Of a stretch of DNA of 64,000 bases, positions 44,252-53,027 are shown piece by piece. The first letter of the stretch is position 1. Each line of letters begins with the position of its first letter. A program made the translations under genes and the position numbers. The stretch is from an uncultured Clostridia bacterium (GTDB taxonomy: Bacteria; Bacillota; Clostridia; Christensenellales; Borkfalkiaceae). The stretch lies in NCBI GenBank assembly GCA_944354125.1, contig CALVPT010000008.1, positions 18,945 through 82,944 on the forward strand. The letters run 5' to 3'. The notes beneath the pieces are model-generated. The model searched no databases. It worked only from the letters and a program-made list of their open reading frames with translations, and was not told where the DNA came from.

Positions 44252-46383
44252 CAGTTGGTCGTCCTGTATACGTCTATTATGCGCCTGTCCTTTTTGAGGT
44301 GCTTTATGAGAAGGTCGAGGTCGGACAGCTTGTTGAGCTTGACGGATATGTCGAATACCGCCTTGCCGTCCTTGCCGACTCTGCCGTTTATCTGCGTCAT
44401 ATACAGCTGCATGGAGGAAATTTCCATGGTTATGAACGCCGTAAGTCCGCTGTCGTCGGTGGCAATTATCTTAATGCCTGCAAGGAAGCCCTGCTCGGCG
44501 TCGCCCGTCCACTTGGCAGGCTGAATGCGCGCGGGGTCATAGTCCTTCAGGTTGGGACAGTCCTTGCGGTGGACGATTACGCCCCTGCCCCTCGACACGA
44601 AGCCGACTATGTCGTCGCCCGGCACGGGGTTGCAGCAGTGCGCGAACCTTACGAGCAGCCCCTCCATTCCCTTTACGGAAACGCTGCCTGCAGGCGTGTG
44701 CTTGAGTTTTTCCGCCTCTACCTTGGGCAGCTGAAGTGGCTGCTCCCTGCGGCGGTAGTCTATGAGCTTATATATTATCTGATTGACGCTGACGGCGCCG
44801 TAGCCCACGGACGCCATCATTTCGTCGACAGAAGTGTAGACGAGTTTTTCCGACAGCTTTTTGAACGCCTCGTCGGTAAGAAGTTCGCCGAGGGTATATC
44901 CCCTGCGCTTTGCCTCCGCCTCGAGCATTGCCTTGCCCGTCTGGCGGTTTTCCTCCTTCATGGCGTGCTTGAAAAACTGCCTTATCTTGGCCTTTGCCGA
45001 ACCCGACTTTACAAACTTGAGCCAGTCCCACGAAGGGCCTTTCGTATTGGGCGAAGTAAGAATTTCTACTACGTCGCCCGTCTTGAGCACGCTTGAAAGC
45101 GGCACCATCTTGCCGTTGACCTTTGCGCCCACGCACTTGTTGCCCACCTCCGAATGGATGGCATAGGCAAAGTCGACGGGGGTCGCGTCCAGAGGAAGCG
45201 AAATGACCTTGCCGTGCGGCGTAAACACCAGAAGTTCGCCCGTATAGAGGTCCTTTTTGAGCGAGTCGACGAACTCCTTCGAGGTCGTAAGGCTGCCCTG
45301 CCAGTCCATTACGTCCCTTATCCAGCTGAGCCTCTGGTCGAAGTTGCTTTCGCCCGACTTCTGCTCCTTATACTTCCAGTGCGCGGCAATGCCGTATTCA
45401 GCCATCTTGTGCATTTCCACCGTGCGGATCTGAATTTCGAAGTACTGTCCGAAATCGGTGACGACGGTTGTATGCAGCGACTGATACATGTTGCGCTTGG
45501 GAGTTGCGATATAGTCCTTTATTCTGCCGGGGACGGGCTTCCACTGCTTGTGAATTATGCCCAGGACTTCATAACATTCCTCTATCTTGTCGACGATTAC
45601 CCTTACCGCCGTGAGGTCGTATATCTGGTCGAGCGTCAGCCCTTTGTTCTTCATCTTGCGGTAGATTGAATAGAAGTGCTTGGGTCTGCCGAATACCTCG
45701 CCCTTAATGTTGTTTTCCCTGAGCATCTGCGTCAGCTTTGCGACGACGGTGTCGACAAATTTCCTGCGCTCCTCAATCTTCTGATGTATGTTCTTTACGA
45801 GGTACTCGTACGCCTCGGGGTCGAGATACTTGAGACAGAGGTCTTCGAGCTCGCACTTTATCTGCGATATGCCCAGCCTGCCTGCAAGAGGCGTGAATAT
45901 TTCCAGCGTCTCCTTTGCGATTCTCTGCTGTCTTTCGTTGGAGAGATAGTTGAGCGAACGCATGTTGTGCAGTCTGTCCGCAAGCTTTATGATTATGACC
46001 CTGACGTCCTTGGCCATTGCGACGAAAATCTTTCTAAAGTTTTCGGCGTCCTCCTCCTCGTGCGACTGAAACTTAATCTTGTCGAGCTTGGTGACGCCGT
46101 CGACGAGATGATACACCTCGTCGCCGAATTCGCGCTTGATGTCGTCGGGAGTTGCAGGGGTATCCTCGATTACGTCGTGCAGAAACGCCGCCGCGACGGT
46201 AGGCGCGTCGAGTCCCAGATCGACGAGTATCTCCGCAACCGCACAAGGGTGCGTGAAGTAGGGCTCTCCCGAAGCCCTCTTCTGGTTTTCGTGCATTTTT
46301 TCGGCGTAGCGGTACGCCTTGATGAGAAAAGTTCTGTCCGCCTCGCCGTATGATTCGTTTATCTTGTCTAATACGGTTTTCAT
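44251..46383 (-). CDS. relA: bifunctional (p)ppGpp synthetase/hydrolase
   Basis: 710 residues from ATG 46383. HD hydrolase domain with intact FLHDVIEDT (so hydrolase-active), synthetase domain containing YQSLHTTVV, TGS domain (VFTPHGKVISLPLDATPVDF), zinc-finger-like helical region and C-terminal ACT domain. The single long Rel of Firmicutes. A TTG 21 bases further upstream would overlap recJ and has no ribosome-binding site. Separated from recJ by 5 bases; apt, usually between them, is absent. Confidence 0.95.
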   Translation of the reverse strand: MKTVLDKINESYGEADRTFLIKAYRYAEKMHENQKRASGEPYFTHPCAVAEILVDLGLDAPTVAAAFLHDVIEDTPATPDDIKREFGDEVYHLVDGVTKLDKIKFQSHEEEDAENFRKIFVAMAKDVRVIIIKLADRLHNMRSLNYLSNERQQRIAKETLEIFTPLAGRLGISQIKCELEDLCLKYLDPEAYEYLVKNIHQKIEERRKFVDTVVAKLTQMLRENNIKGEVFGRPKHFYSIYRKMKNKGLTLDQIYDLTAVRVIVDKIEECYEVLGIIHKQWKPVPGRIKDYIATPKRNMYQSLHTTVVTDFGQYFEIQIRTVEMHKMAEYGIAAHWKYKEQKSGESNFDQRLSWIRDVMDWQGSLTTSKEFVDSLKKDLYTGELLVFTPHGKVISLPLDATPVDFAYAIHSEVGNKCVGAKVNGKMVPLSSVLKTGDVVEILTSPNTKGPSWDWLKFVKSGSAKAKIRQFFKHAMKEENRQTGKAMLEAEAKRRGYTLGELLTDEAFKKLSEKLVYTSVDEMMASVGYGAVSVNQIIYKLIDYRRREQPLQLPKVEAEKLKHTPAGSVSVKGMEGLLVRFAHCCNPVPGDDIVGFVSRGRGVIVHRKDCPNLKDYDPARIQPAKWTGDAEQGFLAGIKIIATDDSGLTAFITMEISSMQLYMTQINGRVGKDGKAVFDISVKLNKLSDLDLLIKHLKKDRRIIDVYRTTN

Positions 46384-46388
46384 ATTCT

Positions 46389-48689
46389 TCACTTTATCGA
46401 ACAAATAAAATTATACAGCTGCGAGTTGCCGAGCTGGGTCTTTACGCCCCTCGTAAGACTGACCCGTCCGCCGCTTATCGACAGAAGTCCGAGCTGTTCG
46501 AACACCTTCATAGCAAACAGCGTCTGACTGCCGCTGAACCCCAGCTCTACCGAAAGCGCCGAGTCTATCGCCGTCTCTCCGCAGAACCTTCCGCAATTGG
46601 CGCTTATTGCGCGGAATACCGTCAGCATCGTATCCCTGTCCGACACGAGCGACGCAAACTGTTCGGTTCCGCTGTGCTCCGTACATACGGCGACCTGCTT
46701 GCCCTCCAGACTTTTCAGCCTTACGGCGCATACGCTGTCAAGGTATACCACTCTTTCGTATCCCGAGAGGTCGCAGTCGTCGCAGGGGGCGAGCAGCACT
46801 ATGCAGCTCAGCTTGCCCTCCGCCGGGTAGAACACGTTGACTTCGAGATTGCGCAGCCTGAACTCATTCAGAGTCGCCCTGTCGTATGCAATGAACACCG
46901 TGCCGTACTCGCCGCAACTGTCTATGAAATGCTGAGCCGTCGCGTGTCTTATCTCCCTTCTCGCGCAGTTGACGGGCGGATTGGTCAGCGCGTTGAGCGC
47001 AACCATCGCGGGATATTCCCCGACGGGCAGATTGAGGCTGCCGTCGTACACGACGTCCCTGACGAATCCCTTTACGTACTCCCTTCCGCGGAATACAGAG
47101 AGGTTATATTCGAAGATGAGCTTTTTGGGAATGGCGCTGGTAAGCAAAGGAGCCTGCCTCAGCCCCGAGAAATACATCATCTCCAGCCCCTTTACCCTGA
47201 GGGTGAGATGTGCCGAACCTGCCTTGAGGGGACGGACGGGCAACGCGCCTGCATCCATCACGAATACGGGGCGCTTATTGCCTACGCCGTAGGGTTCGAG
47301 CATTTCGAGCTCGCCGACGAGCTTGCGCACCTCCGACGGGTCGAACCTGCCGCTGACGTATGCGGTGGGCGCGAACGCCTCGGCAGTATAGTTGTCGTAC
47401 ATGTATTTATTGAGGCGCTCTTCCAAAAGCCCGAGGTTTTCCTCGGTTATGTTGACGCCTGCCGCCTGGGAATGTCCGCCGAATTCGGAGATTATATCCT
47501 CGCAGGACTTGAGCGCCTCGAAGATGTTTACCCCCTCTATGCAGCGCGCGCTGCCCTTGAGCATGTCTCCGTTTTTGACGAAGAGCAACGTAGGGCGGCA
47601 ATATTCCTCACACAGTCTTGCCGCAACTATGCCGACAAATCCCGTGTTCCAGCTTTCGTCCCACAGCACGATTACCCTGCCGCTTATGCCCTTTTCCTTT
47701 ATCTTGCTCTTTGCCGAGGCATACAGCTCGTCACAGTACTTCTGCCTTTCGAGATTGTAGGAGGCCAGCTTTACGGAATACTGATATATCTCCTCCTGGT
47801 CCTCCGAGAGGAAGAGCGTCAGCGCAGCCCCAGCATCGCCCATGCGCCCCGCGGCGTTGACCTTGGGTGCTACCGAAAAGGCGAGCGTCTGTGCCGTCAC
47901 CCTTTCGCTCCGCGAGAGGAATTCGGCATAGTTCTTTCTGGGATGAGCATTTATGAGCTTTAAACCCTCGGCGACGATGTCCCTGTTTTCACCCGTAAGC
48001 GGAACGCTGTCCGCGACGGTGGCTATCGCCGCATAGTCGAGATAATCATACGCGTTCCTGCCGTTGAGCGCGCAGCCGACCTTGAATGCAACCCCTGCGC
48101 CGCAGAGATTGTCATAAGGATAATCGTCCTTTATCTTGGGATTTATACATATGCAGTCGGGAAGGACGGCGGGGAGTTCGTGATGGTCTGTGACTATGAC
48201 CTCCGCGCCCTGCTCCTTGATGTATTCGACTTCCGCCGCATTGGAGATGCCGCAGTCGACGGTTATGAAGAGCTGAGGGCAGTACTCCTCGAAAATGAGG
48301 TCGATTGAGGGTATGTTAAGTCCGTAGCCGTTGCGCCGCTCGGGCACAAAGACGTGCGCGTCTATGCCGAAATCGTGCAGGGAACGAACCATTATGGTGC
48401 TTGCCGATACGCCGTCGGCATCGTAGTCGCCGTATACGACTACCTCCCACCCCTCATCGCGGGCAAGCGTGATAAGCTCCTTCGCGGCGGACATGCCGCT
48501 CATCAGGAAGGGGCTTAAAAAGTGCTTTTTGGAAGGGTGCAGAAAGGCGGACATCTTTTCGGGCGTATCTATGCCCCTTGCAAGGAGTATTGCCACCGTC
48601 TGCCTGCACAGTCCCGTAGAGGATGCGAGCGCACTTATCGTATTAAGTTGTTCTGCCGAAAAATCGGCCTCGCGCTTGATTTTTTTCAC
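46389..48689 (-). CDS. recJ: single-stranded-DNA-specific exonuclease RecJ
   Basis: 766 residues. 5'-3' ssDNA exonuclease in repair. DHH motif I VYGDYDADGVSAS, motif III VTDHHEL, DHHA1 segment GRMGDAG and GGHSQAAGVNI, then the OB-like and C-terminal domains typical of the longer Firmicute form. GTG start at 48689 (MKKIKREADFSAEQL), no clear Shine-Dalgarno site. First gene of recJ-relA-MBL-hemZ. Confidence 0.94.
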   Translation of the reverse strand: MKKIKREADFSAEQLNTISALASSTGLCRQTVAILLARGIDTPEKMSAFLHPSKKHFLSPFLMSGMSAAKELITLARDEGWEVVVYGDYDADGVSASTIMVRSLHDFGIDAHVFVPERRNGYGLNIPSIDLIFEEYCPQLFITVDCGISNAAEVEYIKEQGAEVIVTDHHELPAVLPDCICINPKIKDDYPYDNLCGAGVAFKVGCALNGRNAYDYLDYAAIATVADSVPLTGENRDIVAEGLKLINAHPRKNYAEFLSRSERVTAQTLAFSVAPKVNAAGRMGDAGAALTLFLSEDQEEIYQYSVKLASYNLERQKYCDELYASAKSKIKEKGISGRVIVLWDESWNTGFVGIVAARLCEEYCRPTLLFVKNGDMLKGSARCIEGVNIFEALKSCEDIISEFGGHSQAAGVNITEENLGLLEERLNKYMYDNYTAEAFAPTAYVSGRFDPSEVRKLVGELEMLEPYGVGNKRPVFVMDAGALPVRPLKAGSAHLTLRVKGLEMMYFSGLRQAPLLTSAIPKKLIFEYNLSVFRGREYVKGFVRDVVYDGSLNLPVGEYPAMVALNALTNPPVNCARREIRHATAQHFIDSCGEYGTVFIAYDRATLNEFRLRNLEVNVFYPAEGKLSCIVLLAPCDDCDLSGYERVVYLDSVCAVRLKSLEGKQVAVCTEHSGTEQFASLVSDRDTMLTVFRAISANCGRFCGETAIDSALSVELGFSGSQTLFAMKVFEQLGLLSISGGRVSLTRGVKTQLGNSQLYNFICSIK

Positions 48690-48708
48690 GACTTTTGAAT
48701 AGCAAAAC

Positions 48709-48728
48709 GGGCGGGGTCATGCCCGCCC
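48709..48728 (-). terminator. terminator of the secD-secF unit
   Basis: GGGCGGG (48709-48715) pairs with CCCGCCC (48722-48728); the minus tail is GTTTTGC. 16 bases after the secF stop and just before recJ. Confidence 0.8.
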
Positions 48729-48744
48729 ATAATTTTTATATTAT

Positions 48745-49713
48745 TTAAGATTCAGACTTTGCAGAATTTACGGCCTTACCGCGCGCAAAAATCGCATCTA
48801 CGCCGCTGTGTATTGCAGGCATTACGAATACCGTGCCGTAGCAACAGCTGATAAGCGCAAGTATTGCGGCAGCATAGGGCGTGAGCACCGTCAGATTCAA
48901 GAATGCAATTACCGCACAGATCGCGAGCACTACGACGGGCAATGCAAGCGCGATTACCGTGACGAGGTTGATTTTTTTGCTCTCTGCAGCGGATATGGCG
49001 ATTACTTCGCTCCTGTCGCTCCTTGCATAGGCATCGTTTCTGAAGTTCTTTCTCACTCTGTCGAAGAGCACGCAGGAACCTATCATCGTAATGAGAACGA
49101 CAGCCGCCGTGAGGGCGATGAGATAAGTTCCGACGGGAAGTCTTGTGAGCGCAACGAGCGACACGAAAAGACCGACGTTTGCAATGCAGCCGACCAACGC
49201 GGAGATTGCCGCGCGGAGCTTATAGCGGAAAGCAAAATATATGAACTCGAATACCGCCGCGGAAGCGACTGCAATCGAGGCGAAAATTATCGCCTTGGAA
49301 CCGCCTACAAGGCTTTCTGCCTCGTGAAGGACGGCGACGTTGAGTCCGCTGTCCTCGGTATCTATGACTGCGTTGATTTCAGCGACTGCCTTTGCAAGCT
49401 CCTCGCTGCTGACGGAGGGCGCATACTTGTATACGACTTCGCCGCCCGTCGTCTTGTCGCCGCAGCTGACTTCATATGCGTTGAACGCGCTCAGCTTTTC
49501 GTCGAGAGTGGGCTTTATGAGCTCCACGTCCGAATATTCCGCCGTGGAATAGGTGACGACTACGCTCTTATAGGACGCGAACTCGCCGCCGTAGTTGAAA
49601 AATCCGCCGAAAAGGAAATGGCAGACAGTGCCTACCGCCATTCCGGCAACTATGATTACCGCGCATATTATTGCCAATACGCGATTCTTTACCGCAAGCT
49701 TACTATTAGTCAT
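48745..49713 (-). CDS. secF: protein translocase subunit SecF (divergent)
   Basis: 322 residues, six membrane helices with an extracytosolic P1 loop after helix 1. Family hallmark FDRVRKNFR near residues 217-225. In ordinary SecF the preceding residues are LNDT with a conserved Asp; here they are MIGS, putting Gly212 at that place. The P1 motif is also weak (FNYGGEF for DFTGG). Overlaps secD by 8 bases. Assigned by topology, partner and context; drives the late stage of secretion in standard systems. Confidence 0.88.
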   Translation of the reverse strand: MTNSKLAVKNRVLAIICAVIIVAGMAVGTVCHFLFGGFFNYGGEFASYKSVVVTYSTAEYSDVELIKPTLDEKLSAFNAYEVSCGDKTTGGEVVYKYAPSVSSEELAKAVAEINAVIDTEDSGLNVAVLHEAESLVGGSKAIIFASIAVASAAVFEFIYFAFRYKLRAAISALVGCIANVGLFVSLVALTRLPVGTYLIALTAAVVLITMIGSCVLFDRVRKNFRNDAYARSDRSEVIAISAAESKKINLVTVIALALPVVVLAICAVIAFLNLTVLTPYAAAILALISCCYGTVFVMPAIHSGVDAIFARGKAVNSAKSES

Positions 49714-51241
49714 CTTCGTACACCACCCTCTTTAAGCCGGCAAAGGCAAATTTATCCCTTACGGGCGCGCTTAAGACGTACCACATAAGCCTTGTGAACC
49801 AGTAGAGTACATAGGAAGCGACGGACGCCACTACCATTATGAGACCGCATGCCGCAACTTCGCCCACGCCGACTGCCGCAAGCAGTATGGACACGACGAC
49901 GAGCACGATGTGCATATCCGTAACCGTCATGAGCACGTTCTTGTACGCCTCCTTGACGGAAGCCTGTATGGTTCTGCCCGTCGCAACCAGGCGCTTGACC
50001 TCGGTGAATACGACGCCGTTAGATACCATGAGAAGCGCAAGCCCTATGAACGAGCAGAGGACTACAGCCATAGTCGTCTGTATGGCGAGAAGATAGAGCG
50101 CATATACGATTACGAGCGCGAATATGAGTATGACGAGCGCGTTTACGCCGCCCAGCCTCTTATACCTGACTATCGACGCAACGATGAGCGCCGCAAGCAC
50201 GACTACGCTGCCAATGAACATCCAGAGCGCCGCGCTGTCGCCTGCAGCAGCCGTCGAGGTTATGACGTTGGAAACCGCCTGATATTCCGCGCTGAGCGAC
50301 TGTCCGCTGATAACCGACTGAATGGCTATAGCCGAGTTTTCGCCCGCGCTCTTGTCCGAAGCCTGAAGGCTTATGGAACGCAGGTTTACAGTCGAAGTGC
50401 AGTTAAAGCTGAGCACCTGAGTGTCGCCGACAAAGAAATATATTGTCTGGCTGTCGGAGGACGCCGCCCTGGTGGTTATCTCGGAAAAGCTCTCCTGTCC
50501 CTCTTCGGTGAAGTTGAGCGTTACCGCGGTGGTCGTGCCGAAAGTCGTCGAAGTAACGCTCTCGAGGTATTCCGACACGTCGTCCGTTCCGGCTATAGAA
50601 TAGGTGTTGGAGCCGTCGACGAGCGCCGTATCGTACAGATCGTCCTTTCTGGGATTGTACGTCGTCGTGTTGCCGTCAGCATCGGTCTGCTCTATGGAAG
50701 AATCGACCGTCCTTAAGGTCAGCTTGCCGTCTGCCGACAGCGTGGTGAGAGACGCCGTAGCCGTAGAAAGGTCAGTGCTGTGACTTTGCGAATCGTTGCC
50801 CTTATAGGAAGCATACGTGAAGTTGGTGGGTACGCTTATCCTTATGGAAAGCTCGTCCTCGACCGAAACCGAATACGAGGAATAGCCCTTCTTGCCGAAC
50901 CTGTCCGCAAGAATCCTGGCATCGCTCTGTACATTTGCCTTGAGTTCAGCAAGTTCGTCGTCGTCATACTCCGCCCTGTCGACGTACAGACCGCCGACGA
51001 GTTCGTAGTTTTCAGCATCCTCTTTCGAAAGACCGCTGAATTCTTCTGCAGTGATTACACCTTCCGGATATATGGTTGTATAGGCGTAGCCGGAGAGGTC
51101 TGCGCCGAGATGAATACCGCTCGAGATGGAATTTATCCTGTAAATTTCTCCTACGGGGAACGAGATAGTGGCAAAAAATGCCGCAACCACAATAGCAAGC
51201 GCCAAAAGCACAGTTATCACGGTTGATTTTACTTTGCTCAT
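49706..51241 (-). CDS. secD: protein translocase subunit SecD (divergent)
   Basis: 511 residues. One N-terminal helix, a long extracytosolic P1 domain (about residues 35-330, many Ser/Thr/Asp), then five helices. The N-terminal LGADLSGY replaces LGLDLRGG. The helix-4 signature VDANVLIxERIR reads VSNGVVFTEVKR, with Ser407 in place of the Asp linked to proton use. The downstream TVTDMH still aligns to the DANVTT motif, so the alignment is sound. Start ATG follows AAGGAGGG. Confidence 0.9.
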   Translation of the reverse strand: MSKVKSTVITVLLALAIVVAAFFATISFPVGEIYRINSISSGIHLGADLSGYAYTTIYPEGVITAEEFSGLSKEDAENYELVGGLYVDRAEYDDDELAELKANVQSDARILADRFGKKGYSSYSVSVEDELSIRISVPTNFTYASYKGNDSQSHSTDLSTATASLTTLSADGKLTLRTVDSSIEQTDADGNTTTYNPRKDDLYDTALVDGSNTYSIAGTDDVSEYLESVTSTTFGTTTAVTLNFTEEGQESFSEITTRAASSDSQTIYFFVGDTQVLSFNCTSTVNLRSISLQASDKSAGENSAIAIQSVISGQSLSAEYQAVSNVITSTAAAGDSAALWMFIGSVVVLAALIVASIVRYKRLGGVNALVILIFALVIVYALYLLAIQTTMAVVLCSFIGLALLMVSNGVVFTEVKRLVATGRTIQASVKEAYKNVLMTVTDMHIVLVVVSILLAAVGVGEVAACGLIMVVASVASYVLYWFTRLMWYVLSAPVRDKFAFAGLKRVVYEDD

Positions 51242-51313
51242 CCTGACCCTCCTTAATTAGTTACGGGCGCGCGCACAGGCGCAATACGCCCTAAGATGTA
51301 TATAACTCTTACA

Positions 51314-51342
51314 ATTATATAGAAAATCGGCGGAGTAGTCAA
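51314..51342 (-). promoter_or_regulatory. secD-secF promoter
   Basis: TTGACT (51337-51342), 17-base spacer, TATAAT (51314-51319). The -35 overlaps the downstream arm of the scfB terminator hairpin. Leader of about 66 nt. Confidence 0.75.
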
Positions 51343-51376
51343 ATAATTTCATATCAAAGAAATATTTTACTCCGCC
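51329..51376 (-). terminator. scfB terminator hairpin
   Basis: GGCGGAGTA (51368-51376 on the minus reading) pairs with TACTCCGCC (51329-51337), 9 bp with a 30-base AT-rich loop, followed by GATTTTC. 17 bases after the scfB stop. Confidence 0.6.
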
Positions 51377-51393
51377 AGTTATGTTAAATTTTT

Positions 51394-52728
51394 TTATTTT
51401 ACGCCATTTTTTAACGCATTTTTACGGGCATATACGTGCATGCCGCACTCTATGCGCTTTTTCATCATTGCGCAGGTTACGCCGTAGGGCTTGTTCATGT
51501 CGCCCTCGAAGTGATAGTTGTTGGCGCTGCACCCTCCGCTGCATATGAATTTGGCAAAGCAGTCGCCGCACTTTTCCCTGGTGAAAAGGCAGTTTTCCGC
51601 AAACGTCGAGCGGATGTCCGAATTAAGCCTGCCCTCGTACACGTTGCCCATGAGGAACTTCTTATCGCCCACGAACTGATGGCAGGGATATATGTCGCCG
51701 TTGGGAGCAACCGAGAAATACTCGTTGCCCGCGCCGCAAGCCGATACCCTCTTGGAAAGGCAGGGACCGCCCTCGAGGTCGACGTTGAAATGGAAGAAAT
51801 TGAAACCCTCTCCCCTTTCATACCTTGCAAGGTATTCGTCGCAGAGATTTTCGTACTCCTTAAGTATTGCAGGAAGATGCTCTTCCTTTATGGCAAGGTC
51901 GTCTATGTCGGTTACGACGGGTTCCATCGAGATGCTGTCGAAACCGTTGTCCGCAAGGAAGAGAACGTCCTTGGAAAAGTCGAGATTTTTAGCCGTGAAG
52001 GTACCCCTTACGTAGTAATGCTTGTCCCCCCTCGACTTTACGAACTTCTTGATGTTGCCGATTACATAGTCGAAGCTGCCCTTGCCATTTACGGTCTTTC
52101 TTATGGCGTCGTGCACTTCCTTTCTGCCGTCGAGCGAGAGCACGACGTTTTCCATCTCGGCGTTGAAAAATTCAATCGCGTCGTCGTTGAGAAGAAGGGC
52201 GTTAGTCGTAGTGGTAAACAGGAACTTTTTGCCGACCTTTGCCGCCTCCGCCCTGGCATACGCGACTACGTTTTTGATGGTCTGAAGGCACATGAGGGGC
52301 TCGCCGCCGAAGAAGTCGACTTCCAGCACCTTGCGGTTTCCGCTGTTGGAAATGAGGAAATCTATCGCCTTTTTCGCCGTCTCCTCGCTCATGAATTCCC
52401 TTGCGGAATGATATGCGCCCTCGTCGGCGAAACAATAGCGGCAACGAAGATTGCAGTCGTGACAGATATGTATGCAGAGCGCCTTGACCTCGTTGGACTT
52501 TGCGGGATGGGTCTTAACCTCCTCTTTAAAGAGGAGACCCTCATCCTCAAGCGCCTTAAGGTCGCCCTCTATCGAGGTAATCTCCGCCTCCGAAAGGGCA
52601 GGCTTTGCGCTGCTTTCGCCCAGCTTATATGCAAGGTAGTCATACGTCTTGTCGTCGCATTCGTGCAGACTTCCGCTGCCCGAATCGTAAATGTAGTTAT
52701 ACTCTTTATACTTGAAAACGTGAACCAT
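51394..52728 (-). CDS. scfB: SCIFF peptide maturase, radical SAM/SPASM (thioether-forming)
   Basis: 444 residues. Installs thioether crosslinks between Cys and acceptor residues (Thr in studied SCIFF) of the ScfA peptide. N-terminal peptide-binding RRE-like region (residues 1-80: FKYKEYNYIYD ... SLHECDDKTYDYL), radical SAM cysteines Cys92, Cys96, Cys99 in CNLRCRYC, DFFGGEPL, then a SPASM domain with SVAPNGDIYPCHQ and FICSGGCSANNY cysteines for two auxiliary 4Fe-4S clusters. Directly downstream of its substrate. No Shine-Dalgarno site at the ATG. Confidence 0.95.
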   Translation of the reverse strand: MVHVFKYKEYNYIYDSGSGSLHECDDKTYDYLAYKLGESSAKPALSEAEITSIEGDLKALEDEGLLFKEEVKTHPAKSNEVKALCIHICHDCNLRCRYCFADEGAYHSAREFMSEETAKKAIDFLISNSGNRKVLEVDFFGGEPLMCLQTIKNVVAYARAEAAKVGKKFLFTTTTNALLLNDDAIEFFNAEMENVVLSLDGRKEVHDAIRKTVNGKGSFDYVIGNIKKFVKSRGDKHYYVRGTFTAKNLDFSKDVLFLADNGFDSISMEPVVTDIDDLAIKEEHLPAILKEYENLCDEYLARYERGEGFNFFHFNVDLEGGPCLSKRVSACGAGNEYFSVAPNGDIYPCHQFVGDKKFLMGNVYEGRLNSDIRSTFAENCLFTREKCGDCFAKFICSGGCSANNYHFEGDMNKPYGVTCAMMKKRIECGMHVYARKNALKNGVK

Positions 52729-52742
52729 AATTACAGTAATTA
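52728..52742. repeat. 15-bp palindrome at the scfB start
   Basis: TAATTACAGTAATTA: 7-base arms around one A, overlapping the scfB ATG. It looks like a small operator or a second RNA element; no regulator is known to me. Confidence 0.5.
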
Positions 52743-52769
52743 AGGAGCAGAGACAAACGCCTGCTCCTT
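52742..52769 (-). terminator. intercistronic hairpin between scfA and scfB
   Basis: AAGGAGCAG pairs with CTGCTCCTT (9 bp, 10-base loop), 30 bases after the scfA stop. Likely a partial terminator or processing site that keeps precursor mRNA above maturase mRNA. No long T run. Confidence 0.6.
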
Positions 52770-52798
52770 TGAATTTAAGTTATAGTCCTTGCGGCAGA

Positions 52799-52957
52799 TT
52801 ACTTTGCCGACTTTTCGGGATTTTCTTCCCTGGTAATTCTCTCGCAGCTCTGGTTGCCGACTGTGCAGCTGGTCTTGCATGCCGACTGGCAGGTGCTTCT
52901 GCATTCGCCGCAGCCCGTAATCTTCTTTTCAGCAGGTTTAGCAATGGTCTTAATCAT
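52799..52957 (-). CDS. scfA: SCIFF precursor peptide (six cysteines in forty-five residues)
   Basis: 52 residues, too short for ordinary gene calls. It starts MIKTIAKPAEKKITG and carries cysteines at 16, 19, 23, 27, 31 and 38 within the conserved core CGECRSTCQSACKTSC, then TVGNQSCERI and a charged tail. This is the ribosomally made precursor modified by ScfB; SCIFF is nearly universal in Clostridia and its role is unknown. AAGGAG lies 9 bases before ATG. Own promoter, overlapping the end of the TIGR04086 gene. Confidence 0.97.
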   Translation of the reverse strand: MIKTIAKPAEKKITGCGECRSTCQSACKTSCTVGNQSCERITREENPEKSAK

Positions 52958-52992
52958 GATATTATTCTCCTTGCGTACTCTTATTTTATTTA

Positions 52993-53021
52993 ATTATAGA
53001 ATATAGCGGCGCAAAAATCAA
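52993..53021 (-). promoter_or_regulatory. scfA promoter
   Basis: TTGATT (53016-53021), 17-base spacer, TATAAT (52993-52998), leader of about 30 nt. Confidence 0.75.
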
Positions 53022-53027
53022 GCGTTT

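Noticed and set aside
46350..47963. 537-codon plus-strand frame opposite recJ, and similar ones opposite gyrA, pnp, scfB, ruvB and rsmF
   Set aside because: All lie antisense to genes with clear catalytic motifs and have no ribosome-binding sites or recognisable domains.
51242..51313. Riboswitch in the secD leader
   Set aside because: Only about 66 nt with one GC-rich hairpin; no known riboswitch core recognised.
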